Shown here one piece after another: positions 10,502 to 22,950 of a stretch of DNA of 64,000 nt (positions are counted from its first letter, which is position 1; each line of letters starts with the position of its first letter). The stretch is from NCBI GenBank assembly GCA_035772785.1, contig JAOCPU010000031.1, positions 124,001-188,000 of the forward strand. Direction: 5' to 3'. The position numbers and the translations under genes are program-made. Below the pieces are notes generated by a model that saw only the letters and a list, made by a program, of their open reading frames with translations, was not told the DNA's origin and ran no database searches. This DNA comes from Phlebiopsis flavidoalba (lineage: Eukaryota > Basidiomycota > Agaricomycetes > Polyporales > Phanerochaetaceae).

Positions 10502-13281
10502 TCGTGCATAGCGCGAGTCACGTATTGGCGAGATGTTATTCTCTTTCCGGTGACATCGTCACGAGCTTCGGGAAAAATCCTGCAATTGCGGTGCGGAGGG
10601 GGGAAGGTAACCTGATTGAAACGCTCTCGCCAACTCCGACAGACGTATAGGTGGAGTCGTAACTGACACCGCCCTGAGAAGAACGATGTGGCAGACTGAT
10701 CATGGGCACTAGAAGATTGAATGTCTGTCCTGATATTGTAATGTAAGTAGATGCTACCATATCCGCATCATGGGCCCTGTTCATCGTCAGTACAGCAAGT
10801 CCGTTGATGAAATTTAGTACCGTGTCATGATAGAGAACAGATAGGAAGGTAGAGAACACCACCCACGATGTGAACTGTCATAACTGTTCTTCGTCGCGTA
10901 CGGATGCTGTTGCGGCGATAGAGTCATGGTTGGTTGAGTTGATAACTATAGCCGTATCCTAGAGGATGACGTGGTTTTGACCCATTTACACGGTGAATTC
11001 TCTGCGGTAGCATACTGAGAGATCCTTTGAGACCATGAGCTGGTTACAGCAACTAAGCCGTTACTGCCACCTTCGATGATGGGCCCACTCACACCGATTC
11101 CGTCAAGGATATACGACGACGACCGCTATCGTGTCATACAGGTGGGTCTAAGGAGTATTGATTTCGTACCAGAGAAGGCGTCGGAGATGAGCTACACGTT
11201 TTTCGAAGGCCCCGCACACCCGTGGTGGGACGTGCGAGTGTGGTAAACAGTAAACGCTGCAAAATTGGTCATTGAGAGCAAAACTTGCGCTACCGGTCGA
11301 TGTCGAGAGAATGAGAGCCTATATACTTCGCAATCACCCGGTATGATACATCGTTCATAGCAATTGTCCAGTTCTGTCATGAGAGTGGTGATGCGAATTC
11401 ACTCACCTCCCCACGCGTTCGCCCTCGTCGTCACAGGCACAAGACCAGTATATGGGATATGAGGGGGGTCTCACGGGATGGCACGAGCATCCTGTCGATG
11501 GTATATTCCTGTGGTACAATGTCTTATTGTTGAGTGAGCTCAGTTTCCTTAATGGAAAGTAATCCAGAGTCGAGTTGAAGGTGATGGCACGAGGCGACGG
11601 TTGCAAGTTGGACCCGGAGCAGAGCAAGGCGCCCTCTTTGCTAGTCATGACCCCGTGCACTTCGGACCGTTGGGCGCCTCCATGTACCCCGTCCGCTACA
11701 TTATGGATGCCAGCACGTTTTGCCAACTGACCTATAAACCAAGGCCTGATACACTGCTCCCCAAAGACAAAGTCTACAGCTCTTACTTAAACTTTATCAC
11801 CGAAGCAGCTTCTCTTTCTGAGTCAGTGTAGAGCACCTGGATTCCTAACAACCTCGGGTGTTGTGGGTCGGCGGGACTTCACGTTTGGTCACCACTACTT
11901 TTTGAGGGCAGAAGCTGAAATAACATGAGATATGACTCTATACTCCTGTGTACTATCCTGGCATTCGTGCCGAGATGAGACAGCCGTCCGTGGCCGCGTC
12001 CCACATCATAAAAATGGTACCGTCACTCGGTGACTCCGTGGAAGTGAGCTTACCCGGAGTGGGTCTGCAGGCTATGAATAAGACATTGAAGCCTTATATG
12101 CGCAGAAGCCGCCGTGCTGCTTAGAGTGAGGATGGCTTATTGACGCTACCGAAGGCTCCAGGTGCTCCTTTGCACCGCGACGCAGTGCGAGGCGTGACGA
12201 TGCGCAACATATTACACCTCGGAGCGTTCAGGTAAGCGAGGCACAAATGCCTCGCGCCGCACGTAGCCCTACGAAGCCTCAGATGTCTTGGCAGAGCTCA
12301 CACACTTTACTGCGGCTTTCCATGTCTTTTGTGTGACTCAGAGCTTCGATAGATGAGAACGGAGCCTCCATAGCCAATCCGATTCAACGTTGTGTCAGCA
12401 TGCCTTCTGCGAGTCACTCATGCTGCATGTGCGTTTGCACCGTTAGAAACTAGGCTAGCCAAATTAACAGTGTCGTGTGACCCTACTCTACACGCCGTAA
12501 GAGCGTCGTCGTCAAAACGCCCTGCGGAAGTTAATCCCCGGTGAGTGGTCTGACCTTTGTGAAAATGTTTCGGCAAAACGGGCAGGCGGGTGGCTGTTGC
12601 CACCTGCAGACGGCACGACGCGCGTCCCTCTTTGCACCTGCCGTGCCGGGTCTTTGGTCAGCGAATTCATGGAAAACCCATGTGTGGGGAGAGCCGTGTC
12701 TTGCGCACATCGGGAGCGCGTCGGTGTCAATGTAGATCGGCCCGAGGCCCGAACTCGCGGATGCCTGTGTGGCCTAGTGGCCCTAAAACAAAGACATATA
12801 ATCCTCTCAAATAAATGCACACATAAAGCAAGCCACAAGCTCACTATTAGTGAGGATTGTAACGTCGTCGGCCTCTCTAGTCGGTGTACAAAAGGCGGAT
12901 CTGGTACTTTTGAAGATGCCAGAGTTTGGCGCCCAATCTCGTTGTGTATCTGATAAGATGACTAAACGGAGGAGTCAGATCCATCAAGAAATTGCTCGAT
13001 ACCGCAACTTGCAGATAAGATGGCTCCGTTATTGGTTCATCTTACGAGACGATGATTAGCCCCGGCAAATATCGTGCCTTTGGACCAGTATATATGGATG
13101 GCCCGCCGACGGAGGACAGAACAGCAGGCGTTGATCATCGGTCCCTTCGTCTCTGACTTATTACGACACCTCTTCGCTTTGTCCTTGCCAATATTTTTGT
13201 GGGTTCTCTCTTGTTGAACCGCTGCAAACATTTATGACACACTCTGGTAGACGGCTCTCGAAAAGAATATTCGTGCCCAAA
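10502..13281. other. Intergenic between hydrophobin and MFS gene, no secure gene
   Basis: A minus-strand frame at 10536-10862 reads hydrophobic sequence (VFSTFLSVLY, VLNFINGLAVLT) that could belong to a fungal membrane protein, but I could not connect it to upstream exons. Nothing recognisable is seen from 11000 to 13230. Confidence 0.3.
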
Positions 13282-15353
13282 ATGGCTGACATTACTCATG
13301 AAAGTCCGCAGAGCAGGGCACGATTGGCTCGACACGTGCGCCATCGCCATGCGCCGACGACAGCGAGAAGCAGAAGAAAACTAGAGTCGCAAATACCATC
13401 CAGACGGCGACGTTGAAGATCAGGTCACCCAGGCGCCGAAGTCAAGACTTCCCTGAGGGTGGCTTGAGGGACGTGTGGGCAACAGTCGCGGGGGCCGTAA
13501 GTATACTGGTTCGCATATTTTTTATATCATTTTTACTATTTCGAATATATCAGATTCTGTATCCAATTCGTGTGGATTTGGGTATGTTTATTCTCGTTCT
13601 GGCCCTCAGCCACATTTTCTAATCAGCGTTGACGAAACAGCTACACGAGTTCGTTTGGCGCTATATCAAGGTCTATGGTCTTCTTCCCAGCACAAAACTA
13701 TAACACATATTCACCCGTACGATGCCCCAGACTACTACGTACGTGTATACATCACGAATGAGACAGCATCGACAATTTCGTAGGTGCATCGATTCACCAC
13801 TCTTTCTGAACTTTGCTTAAGGAAGATACCCTTTTGTAGATGGATAGGTAGTGTCAACGCTTTTATCGTCGTCGGCTCCGGCCTTCTCGCCGGGCATCTT
13901 TACGACCCGCGGTCACTTGTATGTCATTTAGCACTCTTCTCGCCTAATCGTGGTGTTAAGTTCAACATGCGTCTTAGCCGGCTGACAATCACCGCGGGGT
14001 CGCTCCTGTCTCGTTTTCGGACTGTTTATGTTATCTCTAGCGAAGCCGAACTCGTTTTATCAGGTGCGTGTGTTACTGGCATTCAAACTCTGTGTAGATT
14101 CTCAACGCACTCCTTCTAGATCTTCCTTGGTAGCCAGGGCGTTCCTTGCGCAGGTTTTGGCGCAGGGATTACTTTACATCCCCTCGATCGCTATCATCTC
14201 CCATACTTCCAACGTCGACGCATCCTGGCCATGTCGATCGTTGCCGGTGGTTCCTCGCTTGGGCGTCCGTGATTCACCCCATCATGCTCAACAACACCTC
14301 AACTCGTCCCTGGGCTTCGGCAACTCTGGTCAGGGCGAGTGCGGGACTGGTGGCGGGAATGCTCATAATGCCTCGCTTCTCATGAAACCAAGGATTTCCG
14401 CCTCCGGACAAGACGGGGTTGCACTCATCCCGGCCATCAGGAAGTTCTCGCGAGACAAGGCCTACGTGCTTAGTACCCTAGGGTCAGGCGTTTCCCATAG
14501 AAAAGACCCGAGCATTTGTTCTGACTTATTACTTTCAATAGGTTGAGCTTGGTCACTGTTGGCTTTTACTATCCTCTGTACTACCTTCAGCTGGACGCAG
14601 CACCAGCATAACCTGAGCCCGAGAGTTTCTCCTTCTACTGTGTATGTCCACATTTTGTGTCACCAGTCATTATACCACTAACATCCCGTACTCACAGCTC
14701 GTCATCCTCAACTTCTCCAGCTTTGTCGGCCGGATGAGCTCATTTTGCGTCGTTGCGCACAAGATCGGCGCGCACATCACAATCACAACCTGTTCATTGT
14801 GCTGCGGCGCGGTCATCCTAGGCGGTTTATGATCGGAATCAAGACGGTGACCAGCGTCGTACTGGTTGGTATGTTCTTCGGATCTTTGCTGGAGCATGTA
14901 AGCGTTTTGATCACAGACCAGTCCTCTGCGTCTTCTGACTCGGATTTTAATCGCAGATATCGCTTTGAACGCGCCGATGCACTGTCGACTCTTGCAGATA
15001 ACTTTGGCGAGATTGGGTGAGTATCAGTGGTTCACATGCACACCGTTGTATACTAACGAAGAGTGTAGCGCAAGGATGGGTGTTGGCTTCGCAATCTCTG
15101 CATTCGGAGGTCTCATCGGCTCCCCCATCAGCGGTGCGCTGCTTGGCGACAACTACGTGTGGTGGAAGCCGGCCGTGTTCGCTGGGGTAAGCTCATTCAG
15201 AGCCTCATAGTTCTCTCTCATTCTCACTGGTGGCCTCTCAGGTCTTCGCTTTCGCGGGATTCGGATTTTCCTGCTCGCCTCCATAGAGCTCTACAAAAGG
15301 GTGAAGACTTCTGCCTCGTCATTGATACTCTTGGCCCATGGTATATTGAATAG
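13282..15353 (+). CDS. MFS transporter, monocarboxylate transporter-like (MCH/MCT type)
   Basis: A twelve-helix plasma-membrane carrier of the major facilitator superfamily. The fungal branch resembles monocarboxylate permeases, though substrates are mostly unproven. Readable pieces in order on the plus strand: a hydrophilic N-terminus, PEGGLRDVWATVAGA at 13450-13500 followed by a GTAAGTAT intron, WIGSVNAFIVVGSGLLAGHL near 13840, QRRRILAMSIVAGGSSLG and HPIMLNNT near 14210-14300, RASAGLVAGMLI, LVILNFSSFVGRM near 14700, IGIKTVTSVVLVGMFFGS, then RMGVGFAISAFGGLIGSPIS near 15075-15130, followed by LLGDNYVWWKPAVFAG and, after an intron, VFAFAG. The internal-loop motif and the RMGVGFAISAFGGLIGSPI block are typical of the family. 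Many one-base shifts occur. ATG 13282 (MADITHES) is the likeliest start; the C-terminal end is uncertain by tens of codons. It lies between two hydrophobin genes transcribed the other way. Confidence 0.8.
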
Positions 15354-15719
15354 ACAAATATTCCTACCCCACTCATGTCCAACGTCGATCGGTTCATGGT
15401 TTCTCAAGTGGTCCCAAAGACCATCTCTAGATATACTACGTTATGTTCGATTGTAACTCACACTGCTCAATCTCACTCTTATGCGTTGCTTCTTCTCACT
15501 CGTCATGTTATATATCGCGCGACGGCCTTGTGGATATGCCTGACGAGAATGCTTCTTGAGCTCGCAACGACACCGCAGTCTTCCCACCACTATCTCAGAT
15601 TTCTTCCGCATGTTCTTACACGAGCAAAGTTACATCCCCGCTGCTATGATCAAATACTCCACACAACGAGACACCCTGCCACTGCGATGATACTCGCTCG
15701 TTCGGATATAATTGTCGGC
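15354..15719. other. Convergent 3' region of the MFS gene and hydrophobin
   Basis: The plus-strand MFS gene and minus-strand hydrophobin end toward each other here. No further gene or clear terminator can be named. Confidence 0.35.
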
Positions 15720-16154
15720 CTAGACAGAGACGGGGAACGCAGCCAAACACCAATGCCTCCCTGTTCACGTAGTTAATTCCTTCTCTATGGCCGGAGCTTG
15801 CCGGACACTCACAGTTACGCCGTTGCTGCAGGAGACAGTGTTGCCACTGCACTCCGAGCCCGAGCCGACGCCGATAATGGAGATGGGGCTGCAGGTCAAG
15901 CCGATGAGGGCGTTGATGTCGCCTCAGGTCGATACCGAGCAACCCAAGGAGGGCCGAAGCCACGCAGAGTTAGCCTTGGATTGTTGGGTGTAATTGGTTA
16001 GTGACTACGAAAGATGGACACCGGGGACGTACTGGGATAGTGTTGGCGCAGCAGGCCGTGGTTGTGCTTTGGCGTGCATTTGGCAGTGCAACGGGTGTGG
16101 CAGCCGCAAAGAGGGGGAGAGCGAGAACAGAGAAGGCAGCGAGGCGAGAGACAT
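15720..16154 (-). CDS. Second class I-like hydrophobin with six cysteines, secreted
   Basis: Paralogue of the gene at 9916-10344. It starts at ATG 16154, where one T seems lost (ATGTCTCTCGCC against the sister's ATGTTCTCTCG). Signal peptide SRLAAFSVLALPLFAAATP, then VALPNARQSTTTACCANTIP, intron GTACGT..CCAAG, ANS..ALLGLLGIDLSD, INALIGLTCSPISIIGVGSG, SECSGNTVSCSNGVT, intron GTGAGT..AACAG, then GGIGVGCVPVSV and a stop at 15720-15722 when the extra T (GTTTGG) and extra C (TTCCCCGTC) are discounted. It has the same six-cysteine order as its sister: Arg stands where cysteine 1 is expected and Ser where cysteine 6 is. Identity to the sister is high in the signal peptide and core and lower around 'ARQST', so the pair is not a recent exact copy. 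Confidence 0.85.
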
Positions 16155-16228
16155 CTTGAGAGCGAGGTTTGCTGGTTGCAAAAGACACTGAGTAGCTGTT
16201 GCTGGGGATTGTCAGCGAGTTCGTCCAG

Positions 16229-16301
16229 CCTTTTATACACAGCCAGAAAGCCAATACTCGCCTATGTCCTTACTGCTGGTAAACCGCTCCCGGATGTCGT
16301 G
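16229..16301 (-). promoter_or_regulatory. Promoter of the hydrophobin at 15720-16154
   Basis: TATAAAAGG on the minus strand at 16229-16237, 75 bp before the ATG. CACGACATCCG, on the minus strand at 16291-16301, is the same element as upstream of the other two copies. The leader shares CTACTCAGTG and TTTTGCAAC with the first hydrophobin. Confidence 0.55.
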
Positions 16302-17534
16302 ACCGACATTGTGCTGATCGCGGAGTTCGTAGGTCGGGATTCCTATTTGACGAGGCTATGACCGACGTTCATCTATCTCTGGTATGGTATTCAGTCACAT
16401 CGCAGAGCAGACAGCAAATGGCCTCGGAATTCGTCACACCGAGTCCCGCATATGCGATCATAAGCCGATGCCGCTCTCTGCTGTACAGACTCTACGTAAG
16501 ACTGATTCCCTACACAGAAGTTAGGACTTATTTTTCGGGATTTGATACTTGCAATTTCCATGATGTATTTTCTTCATGACAATACAGATTTCCTAGATCA
16601 ACATCACCGTGTGGTCAGACCGAACGAGAAGGATGGCACTGATACTTGACTTGACAAAGACATCGACTGTCATAGTCGAAATATAGCTATCATTCGGTCA
16701 GTGATGGTGAGAGCCAATTATAGAGACGTTTTGGAATGACATCATTGTATAACGTCGTACCAGGCTGCAGGGCAGGGCGGAGCAGTTATCCTCGCGGGTT
16801 AGTCTCTGCAATGTCGCAAAGGACATTGCACAAAAGGAAGATAAATATGCGGTTCTCGACCAGACGTCTTATTTTCTGTTGAGCCTCGCGTGCTTAGAGA
16901 CTCTGAGGCCGGATGCAACACCGACCCGTTCCTCCGAGAAAAAACTCGTTGATACTTGCGCAATGCGAGCGTCCGTGAGCTAATGCGCCCGGTTTGCAAA
17001 TCGTCTGAGGCGCTGAATACAAACTAGCCGCCCCTGCTCGATGAGCCCTAGTGCGCGTGTTTAGCACATCTACACATGAAGAGTGAAGATTTCATTACCC
17101 CATCAGGAAGACCTCGGGGGAATCGAGATTCTTATGGACATGCGGGTACTGGAGTCCGAACTACCCACGCTGTTCGAGTCGAGGATGTGAAAGTGGGCGT
17201 GTGAGATATTTAATGTGCCTTGACTGCCATAATACATTACTAGCCGCACACTAGGAAAGGGTGTGAGCGGCCCGCTTTGCTGAAATGGAGCTATTATGAC
17301 GTACCAGAGACCAAATCCTTGGAGGTAAGTAGACGGTAAGGGACAAAGATGTTAGCGTGGAAAACCTGACTGTATATGACTCACAACTCGTCGACTCTAG
17401 CTAGCTCCGTCAAGTTATGGGCGATAGCATTTGAGAAAGCAATACATTCTGATCCATGAATACAACAGTGAACAATTACAGCATATGTAGAATAAATGCA
17501 ATAACTTAGAATATGCAATCGACGAGGATATAGA
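16302..17534. other. Intergenic between hydrophobin promoter and SIN3 3' end
   Basis: No gene supported. It holds the 17040-17100 block that resembles 8905-8965 upstream of the decayed hydrophobin copy. Confidence 0.35.
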
Positions 17535-20500
17535 TTAGGACGATTTTGCTGTCGAAGGGGGGCTTTCGACCTTGGCCGCCGGCGTCGGTCCCCGCGCAGC
17601 AAACTTCTCCAGCCACGCTTTCTTGCGTGATTTGTTCGCTGAAAGCCTGCGAGAAGCTTCGGCGTGTTCATCGTGCGAGGTCCTTCGCCAAAAGATCTCC
17701 TCGGTATAGGGGTAGATAGAAGAGTCGGTAGGTCCGAACACAGATCCGCATGGCCAGTGAGCTATCATCGCCCCGAACGTCATCATCCGGTGTTTCGTTT
17801 TAGCGTCCTATCACAAGCGATGAGTGGACAAATCGACACATTTGTATGTGCACTGCTTACCGTTTCAAATACGGCAGCCGAGATATAGGCAAGGACAGCC
17901 CGCTCGTTTCATTGGGCTATGCAATTGTTAGTGGTCAGGTGATATCGGTCGGAAGGAAGTACTGACCGAGGCAAACGACTGAACATATGCCTCCCATCGC
18001 CCAGTTTGAAGTTCCGTGTCATCGACTTCCGAGTCGTCTTTGCCAATGAGCTGGATTGTGACCGTCTTCTTGGGGTCCGAAAGCTGGAAGATGATAATCA
18101 GTCAAATGCTCCCATATTCATAACGGCCAAACACACCCAAACCATGCTGCGGAAGAGGTTCTCATCGGGTCCAATGGCTTTCTCCGTAGCTCTCGCGTAG
18201 GTTGACCAGGTCTTGAGGAGTGGGGCAGACAAGAGCACGCTCTCTACGAAGGACCTCGAAGAGTTCTTGACTCTTGGCATCGGCGAGGATGGTTTGCACC
18301 TACGCAACTATCAGTACGACCTTTAAGACGCTACAAAGTACATACCTGTTTTACGATCGAACCAACGACCTTGTCAATGGTGAACATTTTGTACGCGAGC
18401 TACGAATAATGAGATCGAGACATCATAATGCATGTTTGCCCTTACCTGAATCCCGAACATATAACGAAGTTGATCCTCGTAAACATGCTGTTCAATCTCA
18501 TTGTCAAAGAGCTTTTCGCAGGACTCAAGCATCAGGTCGTAGTAAAGGGAGACATTCTTTGCCCGCCCTCCCAGCTTGCTCAGGTCGACAAGAGAGCCCA
18601 AGTGCTCAGGCGAGCGGATTGCTCTTGAAGGGTTCCGCTGGGTCGTCGGACATGCTGGCAGCTTTGTCCTTGAACAGCTTGAGACGTGAGTATAACAACC
18701 TTGCAACGACGTCAGCCTCTGTTTCTAGACAGCGCAAGGGGACGAGACTGACCTCCACAAGACGGAAGAGAACATAGAAGTAGGTGTTCGTGAAGAAAGT
18801 GCCCTTTCGCGACGAGCGTGGCTCCGTTGGGCTAGAAGGCGGAGACGCAGGATGACCATTCGTAACGGGCTGCGCGTCTACAATCTGGCAGGACCGCGTC
18901 CCGGCGTCCGCTATTATCGTGGTGACGCCTGTTTGGATGAGGCTGGGGATGGGGCGTCTTGCGCCCCCTCGTCCTGCGACTCGACTTGGCTTGCTCATTT
19001 TTGAGTAGTCGCTTCCTCAGGTCTCCAGGGGTGCCTTTGGCCAAACGAGCGATCCGCGACGCGAGACGGACCACCTTCTGGATCATCGATCAACATGCTG
19101 TCCGTGTCGGCCGCGTCTGCATCGGGTCCGGCCGTTGGGTGGGACAAGGGCTCCGTTGAAGGTCGCCGTGTCCAGCATGAAAAAACAAGGGTACGAAGGT
19201 GCGCAAAAAAAGGTTTCGATCTTCTTCCGGTCCGCGAGGTTGATTTGCCCTTGCGTTCGATCAAGGAACGAGCACACGAGCTTCAACGAATCCTGCAGCA
19301 CGTCGGTGTCCTCCATGGCGTATTCGAGTTGATGTCGCGCGGTCTCGTGCGATTGATTAATGGGTCGATGAGTGACGCTCGACTCGAGGACTGCTCGTCT
19401 CGCGCCGCCTCGATTTGGCTGACAAAGACCTTGGAGGTAAGCGCCTTCTTGTCCGCGGCCTTGAAAGTGATGCCTTGGTGATCGAGAGACTTGTAGTAGT
19501 TCCTCGCATCAACCTCCTTCCAGACTTTATTCCACTCCCGCCGCTGTGCACGCTTCCACTCATCAAGCTTCTGTTTGAGCCGTTGTAGGACAAGAGGGAT
19601 GGCGACAACGGGAACGTCCTGCATGGCTTGAAAGGACTTCAACTCCAGCCTCTCGACCGTACACCTTCTTGATCACTCGCAGATGAATGCTCTTTGTGGC
19701 TCCCTGCAGACTTGGCTTGAACTTGTAATTCGCCTTCTCTTCAGGGATGAGTTGATTGATCTTGTTGTTGTATGGTTCAAGCGCTTGGATCGCCTCCCAT
19801 CGTCCTATGGATGGCTTCAATGTGGAAATCGTATTCGTGCCGTTCTTCCTCGCTTCGATGAAGCGCCTCCTCGTATGTGCGTTTTTCTTGTGCGCCAGGA
19901 AGCCCGCGTCTTCGCTAGCAAATGTTGGCTGGGAGACCCACTCATCGTTGAGAACAGACCTGCACATGTCGTCACGGCCAGAGCAAACAACATTCGTTTC
20001 CTTTTGTAGTGTAAGCGGTAGATAATAATGAGATAATGTCTTAGACGTACGCTAGCAGGGAGTTTCCTATAGCTTCCGTAACGAAGGTTAAGCTGATTCC
20101 GAGTTGGTCTGTCCAATACGGCCGACAGGTCTCGACCACACGTCCTCTGCTCCCGCGTACCGGTCCCTACGCTCGTCCCAACCAAGAATATCTCTGAACT
20201 GGGCCATAAGCTCCCCTTCTCCGAGATATGTTCGCGCCTCGCGCACGAGGCGTGCTGTGTCGATGATGTCCTGCGTAAAGAGGTTGACGAGCTTTAAGAA
20301 CTCGTTGTATGTCTCTTCACTGCGTAATGCACGCTTTACGCGGGTCGAAAAACTGCGCATCGTCGTATCGGTGGGCGGACGTCTGGTTGTGGTGGACGGC
20401 TGGCATCGAACCGTGACCCTGTAGGCTATGTGAATGTGATTGGTGCATATGAACGGCGGCCTGAGCTTGTGATCGATGAGGAGAGGAGGGAATGGCGTGT

Positions 20501-21772
20501 AGATGTGCGAGAGCTGGTGACGGGGCTTCACTGGAGGCAGCTTGCTGTTTACTCCTCTATAGATCATGAATGGACGTCTGTGGCCCGAACAGGATGTATC
20601 ACCCACCTTGTTTGCTCCGGGCTTCGACACAATGTCTTTATGCTTGTCTTTGTCTATCTCCCCTTTATCTTTGTCTACAGGTTTCCGTTTTCTCTTCTGT
20701 GGATGCCGATGCGGGACTGCGCTTTGGAAAGTGGTACATTCAGGCCTCCGTCCTGTTTCTTGCCTCTCGAATGTCGAGAGTCTAGGTAGGGGAAAAAAGG
20801 GCGCCATCTCCATCTCATCCAGACGCGCTACCATTCGTTGCTGGAAGGTTTCTATCAGGTAAGAAGTGGTAGAAACCCTGCATGAGGTCGGGGTCGGGGT
20901 CGTCCTTGAATAACCGCTGCACACGATGTACGACGTTGTCCTGTAAACATGTGAGGCGCATTATCTTACGAGGTGACAACGCAACGTACCCCAGCCAGCT
21001 CGCCTGGAGACAGGATTTCCAGGAACGCCTTATACTTTTCCGGATCGTTCGCATAGCGGTTTTTGACTCTTTGAACGTATAAGAGTGCGCGGTCGATATC
21101 CGCCTCGACTTCCGATTCTTGAGGTGCCATCATAGCCAGTTACGACGGGAACAATGGGGTCGCGTGAAGAGGGGAATGGAAACGTATCGCGTATAATGGC
21201 TTGCGTAACAGTACCCGTTGGAGTTGTTACAGTTATAAGGTCGGAGTTGTTGATGTCCGTGGTGCATTCAATACGATACCCAGCAGGAAGGAACGTATTG
21301 AAGCCCTGGATGAGGACAGGGTACCCGCGGAAGAGCGTCGAGACACGTTCGATGACTCCTGGCGTGTCAATACTATTATGCAAGTATTAAGCATATAAAA
21401 TCATGGTGTACTGTATAGTTCACGTACATCTGGCTCTTAAAGTCCTTCATGATATCCAGAAAGCGGTTGTATACGTCGGACTGGTCGGCGAACTGATCGC
21501 TGTTTTGCTTGACACCAGTCCAGATACCCCAAGAGCGTCTGTGACGTTCAATGGACGCACGGCTTCGTCATAGAAGTAGAGGCCTTTACATCCTCAGAGT
21601 GTGAGATTGCAGGTTCTGCAAGCTGCGAAGAAGTATCCGGACGTGCGGGAGGTGGTGGCGGAGTGTGGGGAGGATGAAGTCGGCTGGGAACGCGGGTTTG
21701 GTGACACCGTCTGGGACCTTGGACGCTGATGCATCTTCCTTTGGGGTTATTTGGGGTGATCTCTTGGTGCAT
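17535..21772 (-). CDS. SIN3: SIN3 transcriptional corepressor (histone deacetylase scaffold)
   Basis: A nuclear scaffold that recruits Rpd3-type histone deacetylases through its interaction domain and DNA-bound repressors through paired amphipathic helix (PAH) domains. Read from right to left: PAH1 at about 21050-21570 ([29 protein letters not shown]); PAH2 at about 20820-21110 ([42 protein letters not shown]); PAH3 at 20240-20420 ([18 protein letters not shown]); HDAC-interaction region 19300-20100 ([64 protein letters not shown]); Sin3 C-terminal region 17990-18700 ([48 protein letters not shown]). The frame ends in TAA at 17535-17537. The region N-terminal to PAH1 is Pro-rich and its start is uncertain; ATG 21772 is the working choice. 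Many single-base shifts lie between blocks that stay collinear with the family. Confidence 0.92.
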
Positions 21773-22950
21773 GTGTGTGCGGGGCGATGTTCTGGTCTGC
21801 GCGTCTGCTAGCTGGCCAATGTCTCGTCAACCGTCAACCAGCCATCCATGACGAGGAGGGGTTGAAGTGCCACTGGTCCGTGCGCATTTGCGTAATGCGT
21901 GATCTCAGATCGACTTGGAACATCGCACGTCGCGGTGATCGCGCGCCGTCAGAAGTCTCTAGCCCGCAATAAGGCAACCTTCATTCATGCTTTCCGCGCT
22001 TGCAACCGTGACCCCTCATGCACGCAACAGCCCACTTTCTGTTCCGCGTGCACGAAACAATATCTCAGAGTTTAGCCGTTCATTCATATCCGCATTTGCA
22101 AACTACTGCGGGTAAGATAAGAGTCGGAGAACCACTTAGAAATGAAGATATGCAAAAGGCGGCTGTCGTGCACCGGCCTCTAAAGAGTTCGTTTGCAATC
22201 AATCAACAATGCAAACACCCTTGCTTGCAGTGCATACCTAACGCAGCCGCCAGCCATCGGGCCTGGATGTCTGAAACTGCTGACGAAACGTGGGGTGTCG
22301 CGTGGCTTTCAGGCTGGCCCTTGGGGCTGTATAACCTTCGCACATGATAAGAAAAGATGTATGGCACTGTTGACACGAGGTCCTAAACAGGTACCGAATT
22401 GCTAGACTGGGTCGGACTATGAAGCGGAAGCAATAAGCTCTTCCATAGATTGCGTCATCTCGCGATGCGCGACGAGGAATTCATATCGGTGCCAACGAAA
22501 ACGCGAACGGCACCGTAGCCAACACCTCAGCCAGCCCGTCTCCCCCGGCCGAAACATATTCAATGGTATATAGGGGGTATATACTTTTGAAATGAAACTA
22601 AAAAACGCATAGAAACGGTTGAAAGCCTCTACATTTCTCTCGGGGAGACTAGAGGTACACGGACATTGCCATGAAATGGAAGGAAAGGTGTGGCTGGCAT
22701 CAGGCTACGCACACAAGTCAGTCAGGGTCACTTCCGGCTCATAGTCTAAGTTGTGAAGGTAAGTACATCCACCCTATGATATTTCCTAAAAACCGCATGA
22801 GTCACAGTGATAAGCAGTAGTCGAAGTGCCATGTCCGACGCGGCGCGCGCATACAAGGTTCCGGTCCCAGTGTCATGATAGGCACTCCTTGAGCTGTCTC
22901 CTCCGTCTGAAACTAACTACCTCGCTCTCTCCCCCTCGTATATTTTGGCA
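21773..22950. other. Intergenic between SIN3 and DUF2236 gene starts
   Basis: Upstream region shared by two divergently transcribed genes. A frame of 109 codons at 22018-22347 shows no domain. Part of the SIN3 leader or an extra 5' exon could lie here. Confidence 0.35.

Noticed and set aside
10536..10862. Minus-strand hydrophobic frame resembling a fungal multi-pass membrane protein
   Set aside because: Only one segment is hydrophobic, and upstream sequence to 11730 gave no collinear exons or family motif, so it stays below the level of a call.
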